From NCBI RefSeq assembly GCF_017562075.2, contig NC_054084.1:30764158-30828157 (forward strand): a stretch of DNA of 64,000 bases, in the 5' to 3' direction. A program made the translations under genes and the position numbers. Under the pieces are notes generated by a model that saw only the letters and a list, made by a program, of their open reading frames with translations, ran no database searches and was not told where the DNA came from. The DNA comes from Anopheles merus (Eukaryota > Arthropoda > Insecta > Diptera > Culicidae). Positions 1 through 12,908 of this stretch are shown here, one piece after another; the first letter of the stretch is position 1; each line of letters opens with the position of its first letter.

Positions 1-212
1 TCACTGTTTGCTCGTGGGTAGTCGAGAGGCTAATTGCTTTTTTTTGCAAATAGCAATATTCCATTTATGTGACCGGATTGACGAATGTCATGTAGGACAA
101 TATACTATATAATTTTCAAAATGTCAAAAAATCGATTACTCAAGCAAACTTACAATTTTGTAAGCATGAGAAAATCAATAATAAATATATTTAATCATAT
201 TGCACTCTCGTG

Positions 213-229
213 CGCCAAAAAGTATGCAA
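213..229 (+). repeat. Dispersed 17-bp motif, copy 1
   Basis: CGCCAAAAAGTATGCAA differs at one position from the window consensus CGCCTAAAAGTATGCAA. It forms an inverted pair with the copy at 269-285. The pair spans 73 bp. Confidence 0.6.
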
Positions 230-268
230 ATCCAAGCACAATGCATGATTCAACGTATGCTATGTGAA

Positions 269-285
269 TTGCATACTTTTAGGCA
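269..285 (-). repeat. Dispersed 17-bp motif, copy 2
   Basis: The plus strand reads TTGCATACTTTTAGGCA, the reverse complement of the consensus except for the last base. It is the inverted partner of 213-229. Confidence 0.6.
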
Positions 286-3200
286 GTCAAAATCTATAAA
301 ATCACGTTTAACGCATAAAACGTATCAATAAAGCTTCCGCAATCTCCTTCAAGAGTATGTTGCGTTATTTGACAGACAAAACTACGTTGAAGATGTACGA
401 TGCTTTTAATCATATTAAAATATCAAATTAATTGGAAACACTTTTCTTAATACACACCTAACAAAACCATAGCAAAAGCTTCCAAGCTCTCCCCCAATCA
501 ATCGGCCGATTGGTTTCAGTGCTCACAAACAAAAATGCGCATCTCTCCGGCCGTTCTGAAATGAAATTCCACTGCCAATCAGGGCCATGGGCAAAGTTTG
601 CAGATAAATGAAATTAAATAAATCTTGCTCGGACTTGCAGTGGCTGTGTCCATACTGCGGTAAATGAGCGAAACCGCATACTATTAGGATCATCTACGAT
701 AGCTTTTCCTTTTTTCCCTCTCCCCACTGGTACACACTTGCAGACGGGGTTTGTTCAACAAATCCAAACGGGGTAGGGAAAGGGGACGACGGTTTCTGTG
801 AATTGATTATGGATTCGAATGCTTCAATCATTGCAGTGCTTTCTCCCGGCCGCTCGCCATATTTCTGCTGGCAACGGACCGATATCTTATCAACCATCCA
901 GAAAAGGGTAGCGGAATGAGAATATTCCCTTGCGTAGCGCAAATGGAACTCATTTTTCTCCGTTCACAGAAAAAGGGGAAAACTAGCAGTTTGAGCGTCC
1001 CGTAATCAATTTAACTGGTTTTTGAGGGTTGGTGGTCTGTTGCTGTTTTTTCGATACATTTAGCACCGCAGAAAATAAATCTTCTTGAAGGGAAGTCGAA
1101 CGAAGCTGTAATCAAAAAACAAAGGTTACAGAACAGGCGCTCAATCTTAGTATTTGTAAGCAAAGATCATGGCGCATCGGTATTCCCTATCAAAGAGATT
1201 ATAAGACGTTGCTACGCTTGCACCCTCTCCCTCAGTAATGTCGCTTTATCATTGTGCTCATAAATATTCAAACGAGTTGATTGAAATACTAAACTCAATT
1301 GGTGTTGGGAGCATCTCGGGTGTGCCTTTTTTCCAGCTAAACCAGTTTCTAGATTATAACATTATCATGCATCGTGATTGAAATTTACAATAAATCACGA
1401 AAGATTATAAACATAAACATTCGCGCGCCATCCTGCGCCGGTGGTTGGTGATTTGATTTCTGACGCTGCTGCGCGCGTGTAGCTGAAATTAGAAACCCAT
1501 TAATCATCTCACGCGTCACCCGGCATCGCGCATCCCAACGGCTGCCATTAGCATCGGCGTCATCTTTATCGGCATCCTTATCGACACCATTACCATCTTG
1601 GCCGCTTTAAGGCGCACCCGCTCGGAGGAACGTACCTTTTGCTTTGTCCTACGCTTTCATCGCTTTTCTTAGCAAATGCTAATCAGATCTACCTTTTTGC
1701 TGCTTCCTCCCGCAGACGATCAAAGCGCAGCGCAGCGCTCGTCTCAATTGGGTGGTACAGATAGCAGAAAGTAAGCACCACTACCACCACTGCAAAATCA
1801 TGAATGATAGATCTAACACAAACGACCACCACCGTTAACGAATTGGCGAGTGATCAAATCATCAAACCGAACGCAATTTGAAGAAATGGTACGAGACCTT
1901 TTTCGGTACCTTTTTTTTGTTGTTTTTTCCTTCCTTCAATGGGACCGCTTTTCGTCACTGGAAAGTGTCTTGACCGACGCATCATCCATCAAACCCCACC
2001 CCGGGCTTCGAGGGAGTGGGGGGGGCGGGGGGAGGAGAGTGTTGACGGCGGGACAGTTATCTTTTGCAGAGATTTATGAAAATGTTTGACACTCCGGTAC
2101 CAAAATCTTTTCGGTGCCATCAATGAGATGGAAGGAATGGCACAGCAAGAAAAAAAGTAAACGAAACTTATCTGCAGGCAAAAAGTTGAGCTTGGAGTGT
2201 GTCCTTTGGATGGCTTTTTTTAAACATCTTTCGAGGGTTTCTTTTTCACTAGAATGCTCATTATTTTTGTGGTTTATGTTTCCATTTATTCGTATACTGT
2301 GGGAATAATTTTTCAGTTGCTAGGTGAAGCAAATTAAACTAACCTTTTTTTTTGGCATTTTGCTTCCCTTCAAAGTCATTTCGGAACTTAATATCTGAAT
2401 TGGGAATTAATTGACTAGAAGTAAGGATGCACTTGTTTCGTTTCATTTCATGCCTACCTTGAACGGATCACGGTCGTGCTGCGTTTGGTTGATGTACATG
2501 GAAGTCCGCCGGCCGACTATTGACCGACAGCCGATGGAGCTGCTTCGGCGTCCAAACCGATCCGCCGTTACTTGCAGCATTTTGGAAGCTTTATTGAACC
2601 TTTGATGTATTGATGTTGCACAAGGAACACTGCACTGTTATACTCTTTTCACCACAAAACAAAAATTAAAATATTAATATTTTTTTAATTACTACTTCTT
2701 CCTCACACTGATTCCTCACTTTACGGTATCAACATTCACTTGCATTCAATTTATTCACAAACCGTAAAAAACAGCATATTTGAAACACTCCCTTGACACC
2801 AGGTAATCCAACGCTAAGCTCACACGATGCTTTGTTTTCCTACCGGTTCTGAAAAGAAACCAAAGCGGCACCGAGGTCAGACATAGACAACAGCAACAGT
2901 AAATGTATTGTAATCGATTGAGATCTATTCCTTCGGCACAGTGTCGCAGCGTATGCTCCAATCCCGTTTCTCCATCCTAACGGCATACGCCGAAGGACAT
3001 GCGTCAACGAAACTGGAAACAAATCACCGAACAAGCCACCGAAAAAGTCGCGTCGGTGGAAAATGGAAACGACACATTTTCCAATTCCATTCTGCCTCCC
3101 TAGCAACCCGAAGCGGAGTTGAGTGGGAGTTGATGAATTTCCATTGAATAATGTTTAATCGAATGGTTGATTTTGAGGTTTCTGTACACTGATCCTCGCC

Positions 3201-3857
3201 AAGTAACGTCGGTAACGAACGACGAATCCGATTACTTCGGACCGCAACAGCAGCGAACGATGAGTTTGTTGTGGGCCCGTTTCCCCCTCCCAGGCAGCAC
3301 ATTTGCACCATTTGTAAGCAGTTATTCATGGTGCGGGAGCGTGTACTGGCTGCGTGTTTTCCTATTGTTTTCCGCTTTCCTTTTCCGCGCCCGTACTCCC
3401 TACCCTAACGCTGCCCCCGAACAGGCTCCTTATTTTCCTCTCCGTTACACACGGTGGGAAGAATGTTCGAGAGAAATCATCGCGACCATTGTACAAGTGG
3501 CGGAAAACCATCAATTCGGATATCCGGATAAAGCGACCGGTTTTTGCCAAAAGGTAAAACCGCAAAACATCGACGGGCAGATTTGGTTGGCTTGGCGTAA
3601 CACAAAAGCGGCAGCAGCAGCAGCAGCAGCTGTAACACAACACAAAACAAAAATGAGCTTTCTGCACCCGCAGACAAGAGTTTGGTATTATTTTGGTCCT
3701 CCCCTGACATTTCTCCACCCCCCCCCCTCGCATCGCAACAATCGAGATTGATGGCATGCCTTGTCATAGGTGAAACGACCGAAAATCCTGCCACCGAGCC
3801 GAGGTGGGCCTTCTCGGGCGGTAACGAGATTTTGCCAAATCGGAATTGATGGGTTGG

Positions 3858-3858
<1 letters not shown>

Positions 3859-3926
<68 letters not shown>
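3859..3926. repeat. (GT)n microsatellite
   Basis: An uninterrupted TG dinucleotide run of about 34 units, followed by a short GA-rich tail. It produces meaningless Cys/Val and Thr/His ORFs. Confidence 0.97.
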
Positions 3927-3932
<6 letters not shown>

Positions 3933-4560
3933 TGTGTTTGTTTCTAACGAAAAGTGTATGATGTCTCACCCCGGTAAACCGGCTTAAGGTTCGGCAGCAA
4001 CGCAAAAGAGCTGCCGACAACGTATTTTCATTAATGCTAATGTGACGAAGCAACAAGACGAATACGGCGCGGGTGTTTTTTCGGTGGCGGATCGATCGGA
4101 AAGGGGTTATTCGATTCGGTAAACCATAAAAGTGGAAGATAAGAGGTACATACCCTTTTCTTTGTTTGTGGTGATTTTCCAAGCGAGAGAGAGTGAGAGA
4201 GACCATGGGGCTATAATTTTAGAGTGCGTGTTAATACATTTTACAGAAAAGCTTAGTTTGGCCATGGCGTGGGCCATCGTTTTGATGGGGAAATTTAACC
4301 TCGGAAAAAGCGCAAGCGACCGAAAGGTAATGAGATGATCGAGCGGTAAAAGCTGATGTTGGAGAAGATTAAACCGGAATGCGATAAATTACTCGTAATA
4401 GGAAAATATTGCAATGCCATTAGAGGGAATTTAGGTGCTTTGCAAGGAAACACCAGTTATTTTATCTTTCTGTCGAATTGTGTTTGGAAGCTGTACTAAG
4501 ACTGCCATTTTTTTCTTGAGAAATTAATCACTGAGTAATCATCATATTATCATGCTTTTA

Positions 4561-5307
4561 CAGGGGTCTCGAGCATTATATAGACATGTTCAGCGAGTTG
4601 TAGTTTTGTACAGGCATATCATAGATGCTTTCAGCGTGATATAGCATTGTTGGGAAGAAGGTGTTGACATATTAGGCTATACTGTAGAGCTGGCACTTTC
4701 GTACCCGTTGGACTGCAGCTTGACTAACTTATATTGTAGAATGATTATTTGCTACTTTTAGCACCGATAAACCGACGTGAGACTTGCGTTATAAAAGTGT
4801 CCTACACGAAAGTACTGTCATTTGCTAGCGAGGCGACACTTCTGTCAAAGTAAGCTCTGTTCACGGCATCTTAGATGTAAACAACTTACAAAATACAAAT
4901 TGCAAAGGAAGTGTGAGGCAAGATTTTGTGAGAATTATTGGACAAAACACCTATAAAAATCATTTTATAAGTTTCCAAATCAAAACAAAAGATGTGAGAA
5001 GTGAATAAAACAATGCGCATTAGAATTAGGGAAGAAAAACAAAAAGGAAGTTCAGCAGTTTCTCGTCTGTGTCAGTGTAGTAAGCGATTCATTATAGAGA
5101 TGGCGCTAGTGTTTAACGTATTTTCAATTGAAATAAGAAGACAACTTTTAAAACTCATTTTGTTCGAAGTGTCATGTTGGTTTGTCGGTGCTTTTAGGAC
5201 ATTTAAATTTAAACAACAATGTTATATCTCGCTGAAAGAGTCTATTATATGTCTGAAAAAAAAACTACAACTCGCTGAACATATCTATATAATCCTCGAA
5301 ACCCCTG
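4561..5307. mobile_element. Foldback MITE-like element, family A, copy 1
   Basis: The 747-bp element begins CAGGGGTCTCGAGCATTATA and ends with the near-exact inverse, giving long terminal inverted repeats of about 90 bp. They carry the phrases ATAGACATGTTCAGCGAGTT and TTTCAGCG-GATATA. The interior has no transposase ORF, so it would be non-autonomous. A shorter relative sits at 17771-18226. The flanks (left ...gctttta, right catttaag...) share only a few bases, so no clear target-site duplication can be called. The CAGGG start resembles hAT-like termini, but this does not settle the superfamily. Confidence 0.8.
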
Positions 5308-5493
5308 CATTTAAGCACAACTTTTCGCAAAGTTTATAATTCTATATTGAGCGTACTAAAATTACTTACTTATTAATATCTAATTTGTTATCTTTTTTTA
5401 ATCCTGTTTAAAACATAACAGAAAATAATTTTTCGACTAATTGGTGTGTAATGAGTTCGTTCTGTTTTTAATAAAAATTATGTTATTAAATAA

Positions 5494-5510
5494 GTGCATA
5501 CATTTAGGCG
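5494..5510 (-). repeat. Dispersed 17-bp motif, copy 3
   Basis: The plus strand reads GTGCATACATTTAGGCG. This is two mismatches from the reverse complement of the consensus. Confidence 0.55.
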
Positions 5511-6001
5511 CATTGCATCTACCAATAGCCCAAATCGATACAGAACCTTTGTCGCAATATGACCTTCACAATATAGATCAGTGTTAATTCATCAACAATG
5601 ATGCATAGGTACTAACCAGTCTACACACTTACATCGAAACTAAAAATTGCACTTACCAAACGTACAACTGATAGGTAAGCTGTGAAGAAATAGTCCAAAA
5701 AGCCAAAAAACGAGCTTGGTGTGATTTTTATCTCCCTTTCCCTATTGCTCATTTCCAGGAAAGCACTCACGCTGCACCTATTTGGCTTGTAAGGCATATG
5801 GATGGATGGATAGATCGCTTGGAAAACATACACTCCCACGTGCATTGCGCGCTTACTGTCAGCTGCACGGGAAGGACACTTTATTTCCACCAGGCATCGT
5901 ACGCTCCCAAATTCTTAGAACCACTAAAAAACCCCGGTTGTTTCAAACTGTGCTTGTCTCACCAAACTTTCGTTTTTTTCTGTTTGAGTTGTAGTTTACT
6001 T

Positions 6002-6022
6002 CCCCCCCCCCCCCCCCCCCCC
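6002..6022. repeat. Poly(C) tract
   Basis: A run of 21 C. No other structure is associated with it. Confidence 0.95.
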
Positions 6023-9000
6023 ACATAGGTAACGCCTTTGAATGAACCCACTAGAGTATACAGGGTTTTTTGTGTGTCTCTTGCTATCCCATACCCTCGA
6101 AACTGTCCTCGATGGGTTTTGATGGTTTTTTAAGAAAAAAAAAACGCAACCCGTTCCCAGCACGAGTTTCGTAAGCTACGAAATCTAGAAATAGCGAGAA
6201 GCAGAAAAAAAATACTCACACACAACCGGGAAGACACTTATCACCATCACAAGCTAAGCCATCACTGAGACACGCTCGTAGACGGAAGTGTGAAAAATGT
6301 GTGTTTCCTTTCCATTTCGGTGCAACCATAGCCTGTTCCCTGGCCCCCCAGCTTCACCACAGTGAGGGCGTATTTTACTCATCGCTCAGGGGAAAAGCTC
6401 GTTCACCAACACACGCTACGCCAAGACAAGACACGTCGCACTGTCTTATGCAAAGAAATCCCCAACCATTCCATTCCCAGCCACACAGCTGCTTGATCGC
6501 GCTGCGGTAAGGCGTGAAATATTTTATGCAACCAGCAAAGCTTGTACGCGTGGATGGCGATATCCCCGTATGCGATACCAGGGCGCAGGCGGTAGTATGA
6601 AAACGTTCGCAGAAACGATTGTTTGCACGAGAGACCGTACCGCCGAACCGAACCGACGATGTTTGCATAGCGAATGAAGTGTTAAATTATAAACCCATTA
6701 CGAGGAGAAGTGCTTCACCGTGTGCGCGGATGTAAATTGCGGTAAAACGGCATTGCTTCCATTGCGCTATCAATCGGATCTGGTGTGCTGGTTGGGTTGA
6801 GTGGGAGAGAGCATTTAGATCTTAAGCCACAAAAAAGCACCTCTCCACTTCAATTGGTAAGGAGGAGAGAGGCTCAAAAACCATTCAAAATATTACAAAT
6901 TAAGAGATAAAAGAATATGCGAATCCATTTTCTAGGAATCGTAAGCTTTTGATTGCAAGGGCCACCATTCATACAATCACCGGCACGAAGTACAATAGAA
7001 CTGGCTGGTCTTAGGTACGGTCTTACTGCCCTCTTTCTCTCTCTCTATCTCTGTAAATTGCAGCCCGTTGTAGCGCCCAAAACATCGTCCCCATCGCATG
7101 CTGTGAATTCGGTGGAAAAGTGCCAACCACGCACATTATTATTACTGCCACCCTTCCCGCAAACGATATCGGTCCGGCCATCGTCTTAGCGCGAGACACC
7201 GTGAATGGTTTGCATAAAATTATCTACCCTTTTGTTCCCGCGCTCCTTCAAAGCTCTCCTTCTCTCTCGCTCTCTTGAAGCTCTCGTTAGCTTCAGAACG
7301 TTTATGTTTGCCCACCCTCCGCTCTACGATGCCGTTTGCGTTTAGAAAATTAAGTTCTAAGAACGATGGTACACGAAAAAAAAAACAAGACTTACCCCCC
7401 AAGCCACCAAACCTTACCAAGACGTTGCTGAGTCGACGGTTCTGCTCGGCCAGTGCGTGAAGATGCAGGCAACAAACCAATGCCCAATAAATATCCGATT
7501 CATTCCACTGGCCGCTAAGACTTGCTGGATGCTGGAATGCCGGTGCAAGAGGTGTGGGGTTTTGTAAAAGTATTCAAATTTCAACTTTTCAACCAGAGCT
7601 TTCGATGTTGACACTCCCGCACACAAACACCCACACAGGCAGGCGCTGTATTCTTCACTTTATTCTGACCCAATGTCAATCGCAAACGAGTGGAAAATTG
7701 AGATGCCAGCTGGCCTCATTTACATTCAAATGGATTTGGCCTCTTTTTCGTTTTCCATTCATGTTGGCTTTTTTTTTGTTGTTGCATCCTGCCTTGTACT
7801 GTCGTTCCCTGTTTTATGTTATGCTCGGTCATGTTTCGCCCAAAGCAAATCATAGCGCACAGTTCTTCGCACTTCCATAATTCTACGGTTTTGTATTTGA
7901 TTTTTGAGTAGATTTTTGGGAAAATGTTAAGCCTTCACAATTCAAAACGCGCCGCTTGGATTGTCACACAAACCGTGTGCGGTGGAATAAGAGACACAGA
8001 CAAGTGTTAAAAGGTTCGTGGTTTGGTGCGCGTTCAGCTGTAGCGAGTGCTTCGCTGCACACACACACACACAGTTTCGATTTCGGTCTTTTTAAGGCGA
8101 CAAAAAAAATGGGGGAAAAAGGGTGAGACAAAAATCGATTAAATGTTACGCTTTTGTGTTGCCGCTGGGGTCAAACCAATTTCACTTTAGAGCTCCCGGT
8201 GACCCCGAGATCAGATTGGTGATTGATTTAAATTATCCATTCCTTTTATCACTTTCATCGCTCAACCATTAGGCGATACTTTTCGAGATGGTTTGCTGGT
8301 GCGGGTGGAGGAAGCAATGGTATCGGATTTTTAATTACGGCACAGCATTACTCCACATGTTCGAAAATGAAATATTTAATCACACGAAACATCGGGAGGG
8401 GCAAACACATTTATAAAACATACGAGCATTCAGCTATCGACTGAGAGAGGGAATTAAATGCTTGTAAATGACAACACTACAACAGTATCGGTGACAATTC
8501 TGACCAACATACTACAGCTCTATAGCAGTAGAAATGAGGATAAATATGCAACAAATTAAAACCTTTTCTGAAACCGCTTCAAAACCGTATCACTCACCAG
8601 CGTGTCCGTGCTAATTAACGGACATTATTCTGTTTTATGCTACAACGCGCGTGCACCCAACCACGTGCTCATACGCATGGAAAATGAGGGTCGCCAAAAA
8701 AAAAGAACAAGGAAGCCCATCACAATGATTGAATCAATTGAATGTCATCGAACAAAACGTGCGTTGCCGCATTTTTTGCTCGAATTTAAAATTCAATATA
8801 TTTTGCTGGCATGTCGTGTGTGTCGGCAGCGCTGCAACGGATTGCAATTTATGCATCGATCGCGCGCCAAACCACCCCGCTACCCGGTGTACTACAACAT
8901 AAATGGGGGAGAAAACAAAACCTGATCTTCTTTCCACCGACTGGCTGCCGACACGATTGACAGGTTTCGGTTTTGGAGCTGGATGTAGATACGTGCTGCC

Positions 9001-9912
9001 CGGGATAGACAGTTCATTTAGCATGTATGTGGATGTGGCAACCACAAAACCGGTCACGAATCGTCGTACTTCCACCATTTCGAACGGTTGCTACCAACCG
9101 GTTCGTGCTTCGTGGTTTTTATCGTTGGAATAACAAAACGGTTTTATCGCATCGCTCGGAACACATTGCGAAACAAAACGAGGGGATGAAGGGGGATGCA
9201 TAAATGATTGGCATATTTTCGACTGATTTGACCACAATCCCCCTTTTGTGACCCTGCCGTGGTTGCAGCGCCAGAAAACAGAAAACAATGCTCATGCGAC
9301 CGGTACCGGATTAAAGTGAAATAGCCCTCGTGGGTGTGCTGCTCTACACATAAACACACAGACACGCACCCTGTGGAGTAGAGAGTGCAGCAAATGTTTG
9401 CCCGGAAAGTCGATGACAGACCCATAATCCTTTCATCTTCTGGTGTTTTTTTTTTTTTTTGTTCAATCCTATTATTTCTTCTCTACCGTCGGTACCGTAG
9501 CTTCCAAGCAATATGGTCGGAGAAAGGAAGCATCTTCTCCTAGCGCCATGGGAAAGGTAATCCTGGCAGCTGTGAGATTAATTTGTAGCAATTTGTATTT
9601 TCAGATGAATTGTGGCAGTTTTTCTTCACTCGAGAGGATGCAAAACGTTTACTAAGGGATGTTTTTTTTGCAGCAAAGGTTTACGGCCACAGTACGGTGC
9701 GATACAGTTTATGACGTTTTTGTTGGACCCTGGTGAGAAATTCGCTTCCCACTCCCGCTGGGAGACAAGACAAATGGTGCGTTGAAATTTGATTTTTGTT
9801 GTTAATATTACGGCACGATCAACGAGAGCATCGTATTGTGCTGAACAAAATTCACGCCAGAAGACGTGTTTTGTATCTGCACGTGTAAGTTGATTCATGT
9901 TTATATTTAAAA

Positions 9913-9929
9913 CGCCTGAAACTATGCTA
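9913..9929 (+). repeat. Dispersed 17-bp motif, weak copy
   Basis: CGCCTGAAACTATGCTA has three mismatches to the consensus. It is included because two better copies follow within 100 bp. Confidence 0.3.
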
Positions 9930-9952
9930 TGATTGACAGAATCTTCCATAAA

Positions 9953-9969
9953 CGCCCAAAAGTAGGCAA
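9953..9969 (+). repeat. Dispersed 17-bp motif, copy 4
   Basis: CGCCCAAAAGTAGGCAA has two mismatches. It is the inverted partner of 10012-10028, and both share the variant TAGGCAA end. The pair spans 76 bp. Confidence 0.55.
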
Positions 9970-10011
9970 ATTACATGTTTTTATCTATTCAAAGCATCAA
10001 CAGCAAGCAAA

Positions 10012-10028
10012 TTGCCTACATTTAGGCG
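10012..10028 (-). repeat. Dispersed 17-bp motif, copy 5
   Basis: The plus strand reads TTGCCTACATTTAGGCG, paired in inverted orientation with 9953-9969. Confidence 0.55.
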
Positions 10029-11731
10029 CTTCACATGCAACCCACATCACAAAGGGCCAAGACGTTAATATGTAGCTTATTTTTATTACATCACCGCAAT
10101 CTACACACGCTAGCTTCCATATTAAAGTCATATTTTTCAGTCTCTAAATCAGCTTCAGCTGTTCTACCCCCCTGGGCGACCGCAACCCCTGCATGCAAGA
10201 AGCTACATTCGTTTGCTTTTGCTATTAAAATAAATACACAAACCATCTGTCTCCTTTTCTCAGTCCTTAGTGGCCGCAATCGTTTCACCCAAAGGGAGAG
10301 AAGAACAAACTCCAAGCTAAAAAAAAAGAAGCACAACCATCCGCAAGTAAAATATTGCAAATGGTCGTGATTGCCGGAAAGATGGTACCACTTCCGGCAC
10401 GCGAAAACAATACCACAGGAAAAGGGAACGAGGCACAAAGCTACGGGCGTACAGCGAACGTACGCCACCGCACAAAGCATTGCCAGCGCATTACCATGTT
10501 ACAAACGTTCTCACGCATAATGCTTTGCCCGCCGTAGCAGTAGTAGTGGCACTGCGTGTGCCGATAGCATACCGTACAGGCACAGGAAGACGCATCGTAA
10601 CAATCTCGAATGGTGTTATTCAAATGGTTAAGCAAAATAATAACAAAAAAAATGCTCGCAGGAGTAAAAAGTGATATTGACGCTGGCTAGAAAAAAGAAT
10701 CGTATCATCATGGTTTTGATGTTGTTTCATATTAATAAATTCTCACGATACAATAAATCGCACTGGTTTTGTAGAGGATAGAGTGTAAAAATAATCTACG
10801 TACCAATGACATTTCAAGAGCATATTTGTTTGAATGACGAGTTTACATAATATTAAGCAAAATATATTTAAATATGCACAACACGATGGAGACGCCTGGT
10901 GACTTTCGTAATGGTGACATTGGGATAATAATTTACAGGCCACAAAAAGTAGTGAAAAGGCTTATGAAAAGAGCACCAAGATTAAGATCAACTTTCGCCC
11001 AAGCTTTCTCGTAAAATCAATTGCAACGTCACAACCGCGTCATGACTTTACACAATTTCATTTCACTTAACGCCATGTCGTGTGACTTCTTGGAGTGGAA
11101 ATTCTTTAAAAAAAAGCGTTTCAACTGAACCAAAACTCAAGAACAAAAAACCGCAGAACGAGCACTCTGGCATGAATAATCGTTCGTTTAAACTGGCTGT
11201 AGCACTTTCATGCCGCGTTTTGTTGAATGCCAGCTATTTCACTACGGCTTGGTACTGTTTCTCATGTACATCGGACGGTTACCACGCCACGCAGATCGAC
11301 ACCTTGCAGCACGAGAAGTAAAGCAAAGTGAGTCGAAATGGCAAACGAAACGCGGAGTGGAGCAATCGAAGCAGCGATATATATTTCCTTTTTTTTCAAC
11401 TCGCCTCAAGGCAAAGGAGCACAGTGGAAGGTGATTTTATTTGCATGGCTTCTGTCATATTTTGCTGCTACTTTTTGCCTCCGGTCGTACGAGGTTAGCC
11501 GTAGCGGATTTCACGTATATCGTGTTTGGTGTGTGTAGCTAAAAAGAAGCAGGCGGTTTGGGCATTGTTTCACGCGCTTCGACATTTCATGAATCCGGTG
11601 GGACCCAACCGGCCAAAAGTAACATGTGGAAAACTTTTTTCGTTTGTATTTTTGTTTCCCCCTTTTTTGTTTGATGCAGCAAACTTCTCTAGTATGGGTG
11701 TGTGCGGAACGAATCGTTTAATCCACCAGTG

Positions 11732-11755
11732 GTCGTCGTCGTCGTCGTCGTCGTC
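11732..11755. repeat. (GTC)8 trinucleotide repeat
   Basis: Eight perfect GTC units. They lie inside a spurious ORF on each strand. Confidence 0.9.
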
Positions 11756-12891
11756 AGCATTCAGCGGGAATGTTGTCGATTTCAAACGGCAAAACAAGCG
11801 GTACGGGTATTGGCCGGACGGATACGTTTATGGGAAGAATAAAACGGAGCAGTCAGTCGAAATGATGAATATATTTGCGGTGGAAAGATTTATCGTCCAG
11901 AGAAGGTCCGTTACTTCAAGCGCGGTAAAGGTTGCCCTCTTTTATTTATGTTACTGTTTTCCAATGTACTGCTTCGCACATTACGGTTGGTGTGATTTTT
12001 GTACGATCGTTTTTGCATTTAAACGTGTAATGTTTTATTCACTTGCATGCGTTTGCACTTTAGCTGAGACTCTTCAAAGTGCAAATAAATCACGGAAGCT
12101 TATGAATTATCACACCAAAACATAATTTAAATCCTTACGAGTGGAAAAACACGAGTTACAAAACAATTAATCAAGCACGCTTTAAAAGCGCTCACCCTTA
12201 CTGACCCGCTCGATGTAAGGTCGCTCGTTAATCACCACCGTTTCGTGGCGTGTGAGCAGCCTGTGGCGAAAATTCGTCAGAAAATTTAACTTAAACGTTG
12301 CTCCATCACGGCAAGCAATTAATCTTCCATTCTTTAGCTGACCTTTATTTAGTGATATCACAATTGGACGGATTGGCACGAAAAACAGAAGCAAAACGAC
12401 ATATAGTTAAAACAGTACCAGTTGTTAAAGCTAGACACGTGCGGACTGTCTCGAACTAAGCGCTTACCAAATTATGTCTCGGGGCAGTTTTATGGCGCTC
12501 TAACAAAAACCTTTCGCCCTCCATTACCCGGGGGGTGTAAGCGGCCACGGATAAGCCCGTCGTGAGAAAATATCTTCTTTGTGAAGACGAATTCGTGCCC
12601 AGCCAGGCTGCTCGTGGATCGCTATTATGCGCTGCACAGCAGTCAGTTGCTGCGCTATACAATGTGGTGGCGTTTCTTTTGTTTAGCCCCAGCAAGTGTC
12701 ACTTTACACACCCATACACGAATCCACGGGGTGTCTGGAACGAGTGTGTTAGTATGTGTGTGTCGATGAAGGAACGGAAAAGAAAGAGGAAAATGAAAAC
12801 TCGATGAAAGGCAACGATAACAACGGGATGGAATAAAAACTGCCAATCGTTCTAGAACAGCAAGAGACTAAATTGGATCTCGGAGCTCAAG

Positions 12892-12908
12892 CGCCTAGAG
12901 GTATGCAA
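12892..12908 (+). repeat. Dispersed 17-bp motif, copy 6
   Basis: CGCCTAGAGGTATGCAA, two mismatches from the consensus. Confidence 0.55.

Larger units (their letters stand above)
1..4560. other. Noncoding region, no gene recognised
   Basis: No ORF here has protein-like composition, and I see no consistent splice structure, tRNA or rRNA. The stretch mixes AT-rich segments with GC-richer blocks, as expected of intron or intergenic DNA in a mosquito. It contains two copies of the dispersed 17-bp motif (213-229 and 269-285), a CAG tract at 3611-3630 and a long GT microsatellite at 3859-3926. Confidence 0.6.

Noticed and set aside
11526..12125. 199-codon plus-strand ORF containing a Ser run
   Set aside because: The Ser run comes from the (GTC)8 repeat, and the rest is Phe/Cys-rich noise typical of translated AT-rich DNA.
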